A DNA stretch of 64,000 nucleotides, taken from assembly GCF_016859285.1 (NCBI RefSeq), contig NC_053418.1, positions 6,990,521-7,054,520 of the forward strand. The letters run 5' to 3'. The notes under the pieces were generated by a model. It had not been told where the DNA came from. It ran no database searches and saw only the letters and a program-made list of their open reading frames with translations. The stretch comes from Xiphias gladius. Taxonomy: Eukaryota; Chordata; Actinopteri; Istiophoriformes; Xiphiidae. Shown here one piece after another: positions 40,248-53,019 of this stretch. Every line of letters starts with the position of its first letter. Position 1 is the stretch's first letter. A program made the position numbers and the translations under genes.

Positions 40248-42640
40248 TCTACTTCCTGGAAAAAATGATTGAAGTGATACAGACACACCTACTGCTCTGT
40301 CTTGGTTTTCCCCCCCACACGACTGCGGGCAGCCTCTGACAAAGATTATATATGCATCAAGATAAGAGCCTGTAGGGAAAACGTTTGGCTAACATGTTGC
40401 CCAAAAAGAACCTAAAGTCAAGAGCTTAAAGATCACTTTTTACCACTAAACCTTTGCTACCCTGTAGTAATTACACACTATTCAAATGAGCTACCTGACT
40501 CATAGGGAAATAAGCCCAGAGCTGTGGTAGAACTGAGGCCTATGCCACTTTTTAGTCGTATTTTGCTTGCCGAGCTACATACGACCTGATTAACCTTTGA
40601 AGAGGCCCCAGCGCAAAAAATTGTTGCTGAGCCACTATTGGCTCCTACTATGCATTGCAGTTTTCATTACTTCCCGTGGCCACCCAGAAACCAAGCAATA
40701 CTCCAGGGCTAAAATGATTAATCAATTAGTCGACTGACAAAAAATGTATTGGCAATAATTGATTAATTGTTTAAGAGTAAGTTATTTTTTTTCCCTAAAA
40801 ATGGTAAAAATCCACTTGTTCCAGCTACTCAAACGTGACTATTTGCTAGTTTTCCCAGTTTTTTATGAGAGTAAACTCAGAATCTTTGGGTCTTTGGGTT
40901 TGGCAATTAAAATATGTTAACTTGGGCCTTGGGGAGTAAAGATGGACATTTTTGAGTATTTTCTGACATTTTATACACTGAAAAATCAGTCGATTATTAT
41001 AGAAAATAACTGTCAGATGTATCGATAATGAAAGTAACTGCTGATTCCTTACGGTACTCCTATGTCTGAAAAATACTTCCTTGCCTGAGATTTTCTTTCA
41101 CTTGACAAACAGAAAAAAATAGAAGCAATGTGATAAAGCATAACAGTTAATGTCTTAAAACTAGATATCCCTCTTCAAGACCAGGGGCACAAGATGCAGG
41201 AACCGTCATAGTTGATACCGTACTTAAGACGAGCAAATTTCAAACAAATATGCGATTAATCAAATTATGTAGCCCTAAATGATATGGCATGAACCTGGGG
41301 CTTTTGGGGCCCATAGAAAGTTGCAATTGGCAGTTGTATGTAGTGTTTCAACTCAATGATTAAACCTTAAAAGTGCTTTGTATTTGTATTTGTAATTGCA
41401 TTTCAGACTTGTGCATTTGATTATTTTTCAGTTACTACCTACTGTGTTAATTAAAATTTTTAACAAACCACTAGTTTGTCCATTAACTGCTAATGCTAGC
41501 TAGTTAACTAGGCTAGATTCCGATAACCGTTATTTGTTTCTTTGTGTCTTTTAGATAATTTTTGACAATTTTACATTAAATGTTTTTTTTTAAATGTGTT
41601 TTTTTAAATATATATATACATATATGACCAGATATAAAACAAATACTGTTGCCATGGATTCAGTGAGCGACACTGTGGGCTACAACTGGAGCCCCAATTT
41701 TTTAGCCCGAATTTGTTTACATTTTGGAAAATTAAGTAAGCCGAACTCATTATTAACATTTCATGTTTGCTATGTACCATTGGATGTACTGACAACTTTC
41801 CCTGACACTTTGATACTGGGCAAAACTTAAAAACGTGATTATTCTCAGGTCAATTCTGCATTAATAAGGAGTGTTTTGGGTTTTTTTTCGATTTTCAAGT
41901 GGGTTTATGTATGTTTATCTGGATAGACATCTGAGATAGTGATATCGTCAGAAACTGTAAGTCCCATTGAATCTAAAAATCTGTGTATCATGTCTGTGTT
42001 CACATTTGACTGAGTTATGACTCCACTTGACACAAATTGCAGTGGAAAACTGCTCAGTGTGGAAACATTGAATCGGGTCAAATTGAGGCATCTTGCTCTT
42101 TCTGGCCGTGTTCAGGTCGACAGGGTCGTGGAGAGAAACAAATCCCTCCTCTCCATCACGACACCACAGTTATGATGTAAGGACTCTTCTTCATATCGTA
42201 TCGTATCGTATTATACCTGAGACGCCCCAAATGCCAGGTATGAGTTGTTCTCTGTTTTTTCCTGTCCCAGGATAATTCTGAAGGGTAGCAAGATGACTAA
42301 CACAATATGAAGGCAGAAAACACATACTTGTGCTACAGCAAATTATGTTTATTTTGTCCGTGCTTCTTGTGACGTTTTCACACACACCGAGCGGAATTGA
42401 AGGTAGGGCCGTCATTGACAGAGCTCCGCCCCAGGCCACACACAAACACTCCAGACGGAGGTGTTCCTTCTAACACCTGATTGGTTGATAAATGAAAACA
42501 CAAACCTCAGAGGGAACTGCTCAGCTTCAGTGTTTGTTGGTTTGTGTGTCTGTGTGCTCTAGTTAAATATGTATTGTTTATTAGTACACAGGTCATGTGC
42601 TTCACCCAACTCAACTGCTAATGTCGTCCCCCACGCTGAT
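40144..42640. other. Intergenic region between malt1 and the prlr pseudogene
   Basis: The malt1 promoter should lie at the left end. The first 70 bp are CpG-containing and no TATA box is evident. 40700-41045 is a 'cgattaatcg' family repeat. 42180-42210 holds a short 'cgtat' run. No gene is seen. Confidence 0.5.
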
Positions 42641-42649
42641 GGTTCTTCT

Positions 42650-45515
42650 AAGCTGTAGAATCCACCAGAGCTTTTGTGCTGGGCCCCGAGTGCAAGCACT
42701 CCCTTACCGCCCCCTGGCAACGGCACCCCTCGGGCAGACAGGCTAAATCCAGCCCTGGTAGACAGGCGAGTGAAAAACTACCATCTCTCTTGTCGGCTGA
42801 CTGAGCACAAATCTTTGTTCCTGTGCAAGTTACCCTGCAGACTTCAAACACTGTGTGACCTTTACGCGCCCATGCCTGAGGGCAAAATGCCAATACTGAT
42901 AGTTTGGTACTTTTTCACTGATAGATGATATTCAATAACTTTCAGTCTGACCATTTTCATGTTAAAAAAAAAGAGGATTCTGTCTTTTTGTACAGAATTT
43001 TATTCTTGTCAAGTTTTCGAAGACTTTGCACTTGTAGAGGAAATTGTCATTTACAGCTGTTCCTGGGATTGATTGCCATGAAATTTTGTACAGACATTAA
43101 TGGTGCCCAGAAGGTGAATCACAATGACTATGGTGATCCACTGACTGTTCCTCCAGCACCACCACCTGTTAGAAGTTTTCACATACCCAGTGAAATATCA
43201 ATAACAAAAAGACACAAAATTACTACAAAGAAATACAAAATGATCACAAAGAGACACAAAAGGACTAGAAAAAGAGACAAAAAAATTACCACAAAGAGAC
43301 ACAAGAGAGACACGAAATGACCACAGAAACGAAAACAACTACAGGGAGACACAAAACGACCACTGTGACACAAAATGACCACGGAGACCAAAACAACCAC
43401 AAAGAGAAACGAAAAGACCACAAACAGACATAAAACGGCTGCGTCATTTGTAGCTGTTTTGTATTTCTTTCAATCTGGGTGTCTTGCTCCTATGTAGGAG
43501 AGGTGGGGGGCCTTTTACATCTTTGTCCCCATTGTCTCATAATCCGTCCATGGTATAAAGCCACCATTAGTTGAGCCCTGTGCTTGTTTATTAAGAACTA
43601 ACAGGTATTTACTGCCCACAGCACAGTTATACAATGTTGTAAGCATATGCAAGCAAAATGCCGTCAGCAGTGTTCACCCATATCCTGGTCAGTAAAGGTC
43701 TTGTTTTGTCTACGTACAGAATGGAGGGAAGGCGCGGCAGGGAGGAACTCCTGTTTCTTTGACAAGGAGCACACCTCCATCTGGGTCGATTACTACCTGA
43801 CAGTGGTGGCCTCCAATGCCCTTGGGAACGCCACTTCAGACCCCTTTAAGATGGACGTAATGGAAATCGGTGAGTTGTTGCTCCCAAAGCTAAAGGATTT
43901 AGATGAGATGAATGAATCCAACCTCAGGAGAGAGACACCGAGAATGTTCTGATTCCTGTTCACTGACACAGATGGGCCCCTGTTTCTAATAGGTGCACTA
44001 AAAACAAAAAAAAACAAAATTAAAAATATAAACATCAACGTAATTCCATCTGTATTTACAGAAAACAAAAATGCACAATAATACAGATGGTAAAGCAACC
44101 TTCTGCATACATACAATAAGCTCTGAGCTGCTTGTAGAGTTTTTTTTGGGGCTATGACAAATACGTAGCATATGATTCCTGTGGGTTTGGCTCTGCACTG
44201 TACTACTTACTGTACAATCAATATAAAAAGCAGTGACCTCCCTTTGACTTCATGGATTGTTGCTTTACAACACTGAAACACAGTGGTTATCATTAGGATT
44301 TTGTGGCACTGATTAACTGTGAGTCTAAGAGACTTATTTATTCAAAATAAAAAATAAAATAAATGATTAATAATAATGAAGACTAGCTTAATCTGCTTAG
44401 CTCAACAGTGTTTTTGTGTCAGTGCCACACTTTGAACTATTGACTACTACTCGATCTGTGTATTAATTGGAGTAGAAGTTAACACAGCAGAAAACTACCG
44501 GTATTGACTGAGCTAATGGTTGGCACAGTTTTATTGGCCGTGCAGCTTTCTTGAGCTTAGTAAAGAAGGGAAAAGTACTACCTGAAAGACACGAGGCACA
44601 ATGAAAACCTGCAAAGAATGAGACTGAACTGGTTTGTGCCCAGTGTAAAACTTGTGTACAGTCTCGGACAGTACTTGGATCAAATTTCACGCCATTCGCT
44701 TGGTCATACAGGCAGTTGCATATGCGATCTACTTGCACTGTATTTACAATACATTTGGAGCAGGGTCTTATGCCATGTGAGGAAATAGTAACTCCACTGC
44801 ATCAGATTTTGTCTCAGGAATCTAAACTTGCTCTGTATCAAAATATTTTAAACCATTTCCTGCGATAGCGGGGCCTCCTCTAACCACCCCACACGCTGCC
44901 ATGTGTGAGACTAAGCCCAGTAACAAGCAGGTTACTGTGCATAGCACTTGGTTACTGTGATTACTCCCATCAAAACACTCATTTACAACTGTAGTGTGAC
45001 CTAAATTTAATCTGAACTGGGGTAAAAGGTAAATATAGACTGGTTGTTTTCTCTCTGTAATCGCATTTCAGCTACAAAACCCCATTTCAGCCTGTACACT
45101 GTCAGTCCTCCGGTGATGTACACGGATGGCTCCTGGAGCAACTATTCCAACATGAAAATCCCCAGTGGTAAGTCTCAGATGTTATTTGCTCGATCTTTGG
45201 CTTTTACAAGGAGGTGGCAGGTTAAAGTACTAATACCTTAATTATTGAAAAATTATTCTTTTTTTAAGTATGTAGTTTATAGCACGTATCTCCTGCAAAA
45301 AAGATACAGGGTTAGAGGTTAAGGTAAAGGTATAACTTTTCATATAAAGTCAAGACGATAAGGACATTCTGACTCATGAATCACTTCCTTTTGTTTCTCA
45401 TTGTGAAGCAGTGTTTTCTGCCTCCTGCTCCTGGACCTGATAGCAATCTACCGAAAGGCGATGAGAGGTGACAGTGTTGTCATCCTCCAGAAAGAAAATG
45501 TTTGTGACTGAAGAC
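42650..45515 (+). pseudogene. Broken partial duplicate of the prolactin receptor gene
   Basis: Colinear with the intact prlr about 12.5 kb to the right. 42650-42900 matches intron sequence at 55530-55720. 43720-43869 is a copy of the third coding exon ([20 protein letters not shown] readable), but 20 nt are missing after its first 11 bases, so the frame breaks. Intron sequence continues to match closely to about 44830. The exon for the second fibronectin domain's first half is absent. 45073-45168 is a shortened copy of the WSXWS exon, here reading WSNYS. The transmembrane exon is missing except its last bases. The box-1 exon copy near 45409 has lost its acceptor (CAT for CAG) and runs into a fragment of the last exon ('gtcatcctccagaaagaaaa'). 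It cannot make a receptor. Confidence 0.88.
43060..43440 (+). repeat. Dispersed repeat unit followed by a degenerate tandem array
   Basis: 43060-43200 matches the 'gattgccatgaaattttgtacagac' family. 43200-43440 is an imperfect array of roughly 20-bp units like 'aaaatgaccacaaagagacac'. Confidence 0.7.
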
Positions 45516-46007
45516 ATGAATAAAGGCAGTGGCTATGCATATCAAAATTGCAAAAAAAACGGCCAGATGGAAGTGGGTCATATTTTGCTGAAAACCAAAC
45601 ACAATGAGATTTATAGCTGTTTGATGGCATGCATTCCACCACCCCTGCACCATAAACCAAGCAAGTTAAGCGCGTAATGTTCTGCTTTTTGGTGACTGTT
45701 TGAGAGACATTGAGTGAGCTCTTTTTCTGAGGTTATATTTTTGTGGTGTTGCTGGACTGTGTTATACTGTAAGGAGTTATTTTGTCCATCTGTGTAGCTG
45801 CTTACATTATATGTTACGAAAAAGCTACAGGTTTCACATCCTTATTTTGGTGTTCATGCTGAGAGGAACTGAGAGCAGATCAGAAGTAAGATGGAAATAA
45901 TATCAAACATAACAGTTACACATGTAGACACATAGAGTAAATTTTCTTAATCTATATTAATCACTAAGATAAGTAGTAGTAATCAATTATTAGTTGCAGC
46001 CCTATTT

Positions 46008-48420
46008 GGAACGGAATTTAGGAAAAATTCACTGGAACCTGAAATTGCAGTGTCACAGTGAAAACACCACAGAGGATAAGGCAGCCAGGCCTGTGTAAGG
46101 AAAACATGTGTTCAAGAAAGTGTGTATAAATCCCCTCACATTTATGAAAGAACATTTACAAAAACCCCTCCCAGTTTTTGTGCGTTACTACCGGGCGTGT
46201 AATTTTACAGTGATGGTGGTCTGGCAGACTTGATATAACCTGAGCTGGCTTGAAATTGAGGCATAGTAAGAAAGCAGCATTATAAATTACTCCATTGTTC
46301 GCCTTATTATTTACATTCAGGGACCCCTTTTAGACAGGCTGCAGTATAAATTTGGTGTACCTTATGGTAAGTTCTTTCCTTACTTGCAAGTCAGAAATGT
46401 TGTTAAGCAGCCTCTTGTTCGGTTTGACACATTATCACATTCTGGTTTGTAGATCCCTTTAAAGATCTCACCTTCTCAAGTCATCTCGGGGAGGCCGGGA
46501 GTAAGGAAACTGGTTCTGAGATTTCTGATGAGCTGTGGGTTGAGGGGATAGAGAGGATCAAAGAGTGTCTCATTAAAGCTACTGTAAACCTAAGCTAGTA
46601 CAGTTTAAGGTGAACCCAGTGCAACGGTATGGCTCAGTGATGGGTTTTTGGCTAGAACGGTCCAGCGCTACATCCCCGAATGAGTGACTGAGCAAGGGAG
46701 TGAGTGACTGATAGAATTGCGTGCGTGATGAAGTTACACCATTGGTCGGCCAGCTGAGTGTTGGAGTGTTGGAGTGGGCAATTGTTCTTTCAAAATGAAC
46801 TGGCGTGAACAGTTACTATTATTTCATTTAGCGCCTTTGTTGCTAGAGCTACCGACTTTTCAGATCACTTTAGCAACTTTGTTTCAAAAAAGGCGCCCAG
46901 TGACAAAGTTTGCAACTTTTTGAACAAACCTTGGCTACTTGCTGTAGATGAGAGTCGGCGGCATTGCACCGCAAGCACGAGGTCGGGCTTTCCATCTGCA
47001 GGCACACCTCTCTATGAGTCTCATTCAGTTGACCCCACTTCAGCTTCACAGACGTGAATGAGCTTCCAACTTTCTCTGTGAGTGATCATTTTACAGGTAA
47101 ATATAGCTGAAATCACAGCACCGCCATTGTATTTAACTTACGTGTATGGTGATGTTGTCAGACGACGACGACACAGTTATAAAATCAGGATCTTAGCAGT
47201 GCAGAGCGGCGGCTTGGAAGCGGCTTGGAAGTGACTGCTGGCTCACATGTAGTCTCAATGGGCCGCATTTCAGTCACTACTTCAGACCTGTTCCGTTGTC
47301 TGACAACAGAAACCAGTAGCACCAGTGGCTGGTGCCAGCCGCCCCAGACACAGAAAAACAGGCAAATGAAAAAGCTTTATTGGGAATTCAGGTGTATTAA
47401 AATACCGTGTATGTGAGCACAGGGAGTAGGAGACAATCAAACTGATAAAGGGCTGAAACCAGCTGACACTAGGCAGATTGCAAATATGGCGTGATGACGT
47501 CATGAATATGCTGATGAGTGTATTACCTCATCAAGCAACATTTGGCGACTTCTCGAGCCGGCTTTAGCTAATTTCCATTGAAAGTAGTTGTTTACAGTGG
47601 TTCCACAGCAGTTGTCAACTACTTCCTAAATTTCGCACTTGACCATACGCAGTCCAGCCATACACTAGGTTTTGACCTTGTCTTGTTACCAGTTTTTGGA
47701 GCGGAGGTCCCTGGCACAGAGGAATAAACTATATCAGGCCTTGGCTACACAGGCAATACTTGTAAATGGGATTATTGAAATGTTGGTTTCGTTCTATTCT
47801 TACTGAAAAATATGGAATATTGCCAGCCTTATGCTTTGCCTTTGAAATGTCTTGAAAGTAATGGCTTTAGTCAAATCAAAATTCATGCATTTGAAACCTG
47901 GAAATCACACCCTGCGAGCCATCTGCTGGTTCGTGTTTATATAATAACAGTCTGGATCATGACCCACATGTAGTTACAGGAACGACTCAGAGTTTTGAAA
48001 TAAGTAATGGGTACCTTTCTATTGAGACATCCTTTTAAAATATTGTACTGTTAAACCCCCTAATTTGCCTTGTTTCTTATGTGACTTTGATGCTGTAACA
48101 CTGCAATTTCCCATTGTGATTAATAAAGTACTCTATCTACTACATCTATGTAAACAAATAGGTATTCCACGATCTCATAGGAGTTTTACAGTAATCACAT
48201 AGGAATAATAAAAAAAAAAAAAATAACTTACAGTGTTGGGTGCCGATGACAGTTGTTTAAACAACAATATTACTGTGATTCTATATATATTTTGAATAAT
48301 TTTTTCCTACCTGACTGTAAACCGTTCACCACCGCCGAGCTCTCCTTCATTTCCTAGACCTGGCAACAGGTTACTTCAAGGGAAAAGGCACACTTCCTGG
48401 AAGAAAACTGATAACAGACG
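46008..48420 (-). pseudogene. Remnants of a second malt1 copy
   Basis: Three pieces lie in malt1 order and orientation. 46018-46047 ('aggaaaaattcactggaacctgaaat') matches malt1 exon 8 and its acceptor at 34440-34467. 47872-48005 matches malt1 intron 6 at 35296-35440 (shared 'agtcaaatcaaaat', 'aacctgga', 'catgacccacatg', 'agttacaggaac'). 48308-48420 matches the exon 1 donor end and upstream flank of malt1 ('acctgact.taa', then 'cacttcctggaa...acagac.cac' as at 40248-40290). Exons 2-5 and all exons after 8 are gone. The exon 1 and intron 6 matches are diverged and were judged by eye. Confidence 0.72.
46050..47870. other. Non-coding stretch inside the malt1 remnant
   Basis: No intact gene is seen. 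The 46850-46940 and 47530-47600 pieces resemble each other ('ttgctagagctaccgacttttcag' type). An 11-bp unit 'gcggcttggaa' is directly repeated near 47211-47231. Confidence 0.4.
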
Positions 48421-48959
48421 CACTTAGTGTACTGCCAAAGATTTTTTTTTTTTTTTTACGCGTCAAGATGAGCCACTGTAGACGAACATGTAGACATTTT
48501 TGTGATTCAAAACTTAACTGAATGATAATTGTCAAGTTGGCCAAAAGGCTCGGGGCTGAAGGATTCGGGGTTTAAGAGTTTCACTCTTATAGCTTTTAGT
48601 TTTTCAGATATCCATCATGTTTCATCATGTTTCGCTAAACCCCCATAGAAAACCATTTAAAAAATTCATTAGAAAAAATTCACTTCAAATTCGATGTTAC
48701 TATCTCCTTAAACATATTTAAACATTTTGGTTTTGGGATTAAGTTTCTAGCTGCAAGCGTGTAGGACTAGTAGGTCGTCAAAAAAAAGGGACGGAATTAA
48801 ATAGTTAAGAAAGAAAAATAAAAAGTGAAGATGACAAGCAGTTTATAAATGGATTTTGGTCCAGATGTCCTGCAGGAGGATTTTCCTCAATCTGGCAACC
48901 CAGAAGTTATTCTTCTGAATGCATTATAACTGATCTATGAGGCTTTAATATAGCTGCCG

Positions 48960-49426
48960 ATGGTAGCTGGATGCCAACTACCGTTATTTATTCTTGTTAT
49001 GTCCCTCGGTCTTTCTATTTGCTCGCAGTTGGAGGGACGACACCTGCCAGTGTTTCCGCGGCGACACGCTGTTTGCAACGTTGCCAATGGAACAGCACCG
49101 AGGGAACGTACGGAAACGAAATCCCGCCGAAGTGAGACATCTCGCCCCGGCCGCACTCTTTGGCTGTTCTCAGGTGGGCAAGCCGGGACGACAGCAAACC
49201 CCTCCCCCCACCCCGCGACGCGGAGGACACCTCGGTTCCTCCTATCGTCGCCGTACCTGCGGTGTCAGACCCGCCGGTCGCCGGCTGTGAGGTGGTCGTC
49301 TGGCGCAGTGTGGCGCATGGCTGAGGGCGGCTGCCCTTTTCCGCCCGTGGTCGTGTCGGCGCCCGCCGGACCTAGTTCAGACACCGGGGAGCGAAGGTCG
49401 GAACCCGTCCTGACTTGGTGTGTGAG
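48960..49426 (+). other. GC-rich, CpG-dense putative first exon of prlr, copy A
   Basis: The stretch to 49426 is rich in CpG against an AT-rich background and ends in a strong donor (GTGTGAG|GTGAGTGG). Position and strand suit a 5' non-coding exon and promoter of prlr. A 156-codon frame runs through it, but its composition is that of a CpG island and no family is recognised. Confidence 0.45.
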
Positions 49427-50495
49427 GTGAGTGGACACAAGAGGTGGTTAATGTGTGTGTTCTCGTAGGTAGGTCTGCAGGGAGAAGACACAACATGAAC
49501 ACCTAGCTGTAATGCAACAAATGTAACAATGTGCATTTATGCAGGTTTACTACCCTTAAGATGATTAGAGTAAGATGTTCAGTTGCTATTGAAAGGGCCG
49601 TTTAACCGTGTTGTAACCTAAGTTTGTGTGGCCATATGATGACATATTGGATTGTTGTGCAGTGCTTTTCTATCATTCTGTCAACCAGGGGGAAACTGGA
49701 GTCAGTATTTTTTTTATTTATTTGTGAAATGTTTAAATTGTTAATGGGGATTATTATAGGCTTCTCTTGCTGTTCGTTTCTAATCGATTAAAACCGAAAG
49801 ATTTTACACCGAGAAGGGCAGTTTATAGAGAGGGTGATGAAGATTTCACAATCTCTGTGGTACTGCCCAAGCAATAATGAAGTAACACACTGAATGGTAC
49901 ACCATGGACAAATACTAACATAACAGTAGAGTATTTCAGTATGTATCTTCCCAGTCATCCAGATGTTTTTTTGTTTTTTTTTTCTTTTTTTTTACGCGTC
50001 AAGATGAGCCACTGTAGACGAACATGTAGACATTTTTGTGATTCAAAACTTAACTGAATGATAATTGTCAAGTTGGCCAAAAGGCTCGGGGCTGAAGGAT
50101 TCGGGGTTTAAGAGTTTCACTCTTATAGCTTTTAGTTTTTCAGATATCCATCATGTTTCATCATGTTTCGCTCAATCCCCATAGAAAACCATTTAAAAAA
50201 TTCATTAGAAAAAATTCACTTCAAATTCGATGTTACTATCTCCTTAAACATACTTAAACATTTTGGTTTTGGGATTATGTTTCTAGCTGCAAGCGTGTAG
50301 GACTAGTAGGTCGTCAAAAAAAAGGGACGGAATTAAATAGTTAAGAAAGAAAAATAAAGAGTGAAGATGACAAGCAGTTTATAAATGGATTTTGGTCCAG
50401 ATGTCCTGCAGGAGGATTTTCCTCAATCTGGTAACCTAAAAGTTATTCTTCTGAATGCATTATAACTGATCTATGAGGCTTTAATATAGCTGCCG

Positions 50496-50962
50496 ATGGT
50501 AGCTGGATGCCAACTACCGTTATTTATTCTTGTTATGTCCCTCGGTCTTTCTATTTGCTCGCAGTTGGAGGGACGACACCTGCCAGTGTTTCCGCGGCGA
50601 CACGCTGTTTGCAACGTTGCCAATGGAACAGCACCGAGGGAACGTACGGAAACGAAATCCCGCCGAAGTGAGACATCTCGCCCCGGCCGCACTCTTTGGC
50701 TGTTCTCAGGTGGGCAAGCCGGGACGACAGCAAACCCCTCCCCCCACCCCGCGACGCGGAGGACACCTCGGTTCCTCCTATCGTCGCCGTACCTGCGGTG
50801 TCAGACCCGCCGGTCGCCGGCTGTGAGGTGGTCGTCTGGCGCAGTGTGGCGCATGGCTGAGGGCGGCTGCCCTTTTCCGCCCGTGGTCGTGTCGGCGCCC
50901 GCCGGACCTAGTTCAGACACCGGGGAGCGAAGGTCGGAACCCGTCCTGAATTGGTGTGTGAG
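50496..50962 (+). other. GC-rich, CpG-dense putative first exon of prlr, copy B
   Basis: Same as copy A, 1,536 bp downstream, with the same donor. The GC-rich core differs at very few positions, so both copies could serve as alternative first exons. Confidence 0.45.
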
Positions 50963-51519
50963 GTGAGTGGACACAAGAGGTGGTTAATGTGTGTGTTCTC
51001 GTAGGTAGGTCTGCAGGGAGAAGACACAACATGAACACCTAGCTGTAATGCAACAAATGTAACAATGTGCATTATGCAGGTTTACTACCCTTAAGATGAT
51101 TAGAGTATGATGTTCAGTTGCTATTGAAAGGGCCGTTTAACCGTGTTGTAACCTAAGTTTGTGTGGCCATATGATGACATATTGGATTGTTGTGCAGTGC
51201 TTTTCTATCATTCTGTCAACCAGGGGGAAACTGGAGTCAGTATTTTTTTTTATTTATTTGTGAAATGTTTAAATTGTTAATGGGGATTATTATAGGCTTC
51301 TCTTGCTGTGTTTTTCTAATCGATTAAAACCGAAAGATTTTACACCGAGAAGGGCAGTTTATAGAGAGGGTGATGAAGATTTCACAATCTCTGTGGTACT
51401 GCCCAAGCAATAATGAAGTAACACACTGAATGATACACCATGGACAAATACTAACATAACAGTAGAGTATTTCAGTATGTATCTTCCCAGTCATCCAGAT
51501 GTTTTTTTGTTTTTTTTCT

Positions 51520-52917
51520 GTTTTGGGAGAAATCATGATAATGTAGGATTTGAAGTACAGCTTGTTGTCTGTCATTTCTGCCAAGAGATTTTATCGTAGC
51601 GACTCAGAGTAGAAGCACAATAGTACCGACTTCTTTTGGTTCTGATGTAGGACCAAATTAAAGATAATTATTTTTCTCAGTATTAATTATAATGTTTGTT
51701 CAGCTCCAGCCACTTAGTTGCGTCATTTAAAATAATGGCCGTAAGGTTTGGGACTCTGTTAGAATTAAAAAATGTAAATCTGCAAATAGAATGTTAACTA
51801 ATATTTAAGTTAATATAAAATAGTATTACCCCAGACACGCTGCGCAGTCTGAGTGTAACAGTGGGTATTTATCTTTAGGTATTATTTTGACATCTAGGCA
51901 TCCTTGTCTTATGTCAATATTGAGAAATAGCCCTCATCCAGATCCTGCCTTGCTCAAGTGATCCTGTTAAAACTTGTCGGAGCAGGTGGCGTCACTTGAA
52001 ACTGAGCTATCGTCACTGTGTTTACTGTGCGAGAACAAGAAAAAAAGTCGGTGAAAATGTGTAACTCCTTTGTGGCATCCTGCAATTTACAGGCTGGTAG
52101 CCCGTGAAGGAAGCTCTCCCACACCTCTTCAGGTGACTAACTGCACCAAGCATTTCAGCGATGTTACATGGCGACGAGCAGGGAGGCAGAAAAGGTTATT
52201 TTGGAGTCTGAACCAGGGAGCATAAATCTGCCGAGTGCTCGCTCCCAGCCAATCACTCAGGCTCCAGTAAATTTCCAAAGAGCCCAAAAACCTGCAGAAA
52301 ACCAGCACAGGACATTGAAGCAAATAAGCATGTTATAGCTGAGTGTGTTGTCATTCTGTTGCCTGTGTGTGTGTGTGCGCGTGTGTGTGTGTGTGATCTT
52401 TATCAGTGGAGCTGAATAAGAAGTACAAAAAAAAAAAATGGTCTAGCATCAGTTTGGATTATTTCACAGAGCAACATCAGTAAGTAAAATGTGTTTAACA
52501 AATCTGATTAAGTATTTATCCTTAGGAATCAACATGTATTAGTGGATTATATTCCTGAAATGAAGATCCAGATTTGTTAGTTACAGATTTAATAAAGTAC
52601 CACCAGGATAGAGCACAATCCACAGTTCACAGCTGTCACAGTTGTCTGGCTAATTCTGGTAAATCTAGTTTTTTCTGAAACCAGCTGCTCCAGCATTTGG
52701 GTGACGTTGCAGATTCCTTCGTTAATGAAAACTGATGAAAGGGCTGTCTGTTGCTGTCAGTCACATCAAAACATGGATGTAAATTTTCACATATTTTTAA
52801 CGGTATATCATGTTTCATCAGCATGTGATGACCGTAGTTGACCTCTATGTGTTGGCTACAACATGGACAAATAATTATTGTTTGTGTTTGTTGTTCTTTC
52901 ATATGCCCTTGTTTTAG
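51520..52917. other. Upstream region of the prlr start exon
   Basis: Mostly AT-rich intron-like sequence with a (TG)n tract at 52363-52394. An acceptor (CCTTGTTTTAG) at 52917 would open the exon that contains the prlr start codon, with 102 nt of leader before the ATG at 53020. Confidence 0.45.
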
Positions 52918-53019
52918 GTAAAAACAAGACACCACAGCCAAGCCACGGGATCATATCACCTCATTAACCGCATGCTGGTGACACTTTTTCGGGCCCACAA
53001 TGTGACAGTTTGTGCCAGG

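Larger units (their letters stand above)
48458..51518. repeat. Recent 1,536-bp tandem duplication upstream of prlr
   Basis: The unit from 'acgcgtcaagatgagcc' at 48458 recurs at 49994 and runs nearly identically to about 51518, where both copies end in 'cagtcatccagatgttttttt'. Only scattered single-base changes and 1-2 base indels separate the copies (for example near 48640/50176 and 49541/51073). Both copies include a GC-rich core and an internal fragment of the MITE family seen at 6058. Confidence 0.93.

Noticed and set aside
43200-43440. CRISPR-like array of about 20-bp repeats
   Set aside because: Units are degenerate with no constant repeat and variable spacer. It is a eukaryotic simple tandem repeat.
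48960-49430. 156-codon open frame in the GC-rich block, repeated at 50496-50966
   Set aside because: It is long because the block is GC-rich and short of stop codons. Three overlapping frames are open there, no family is recognisable, and the block ends in a donor, so a 5' non-coding exon is the simpler reading.
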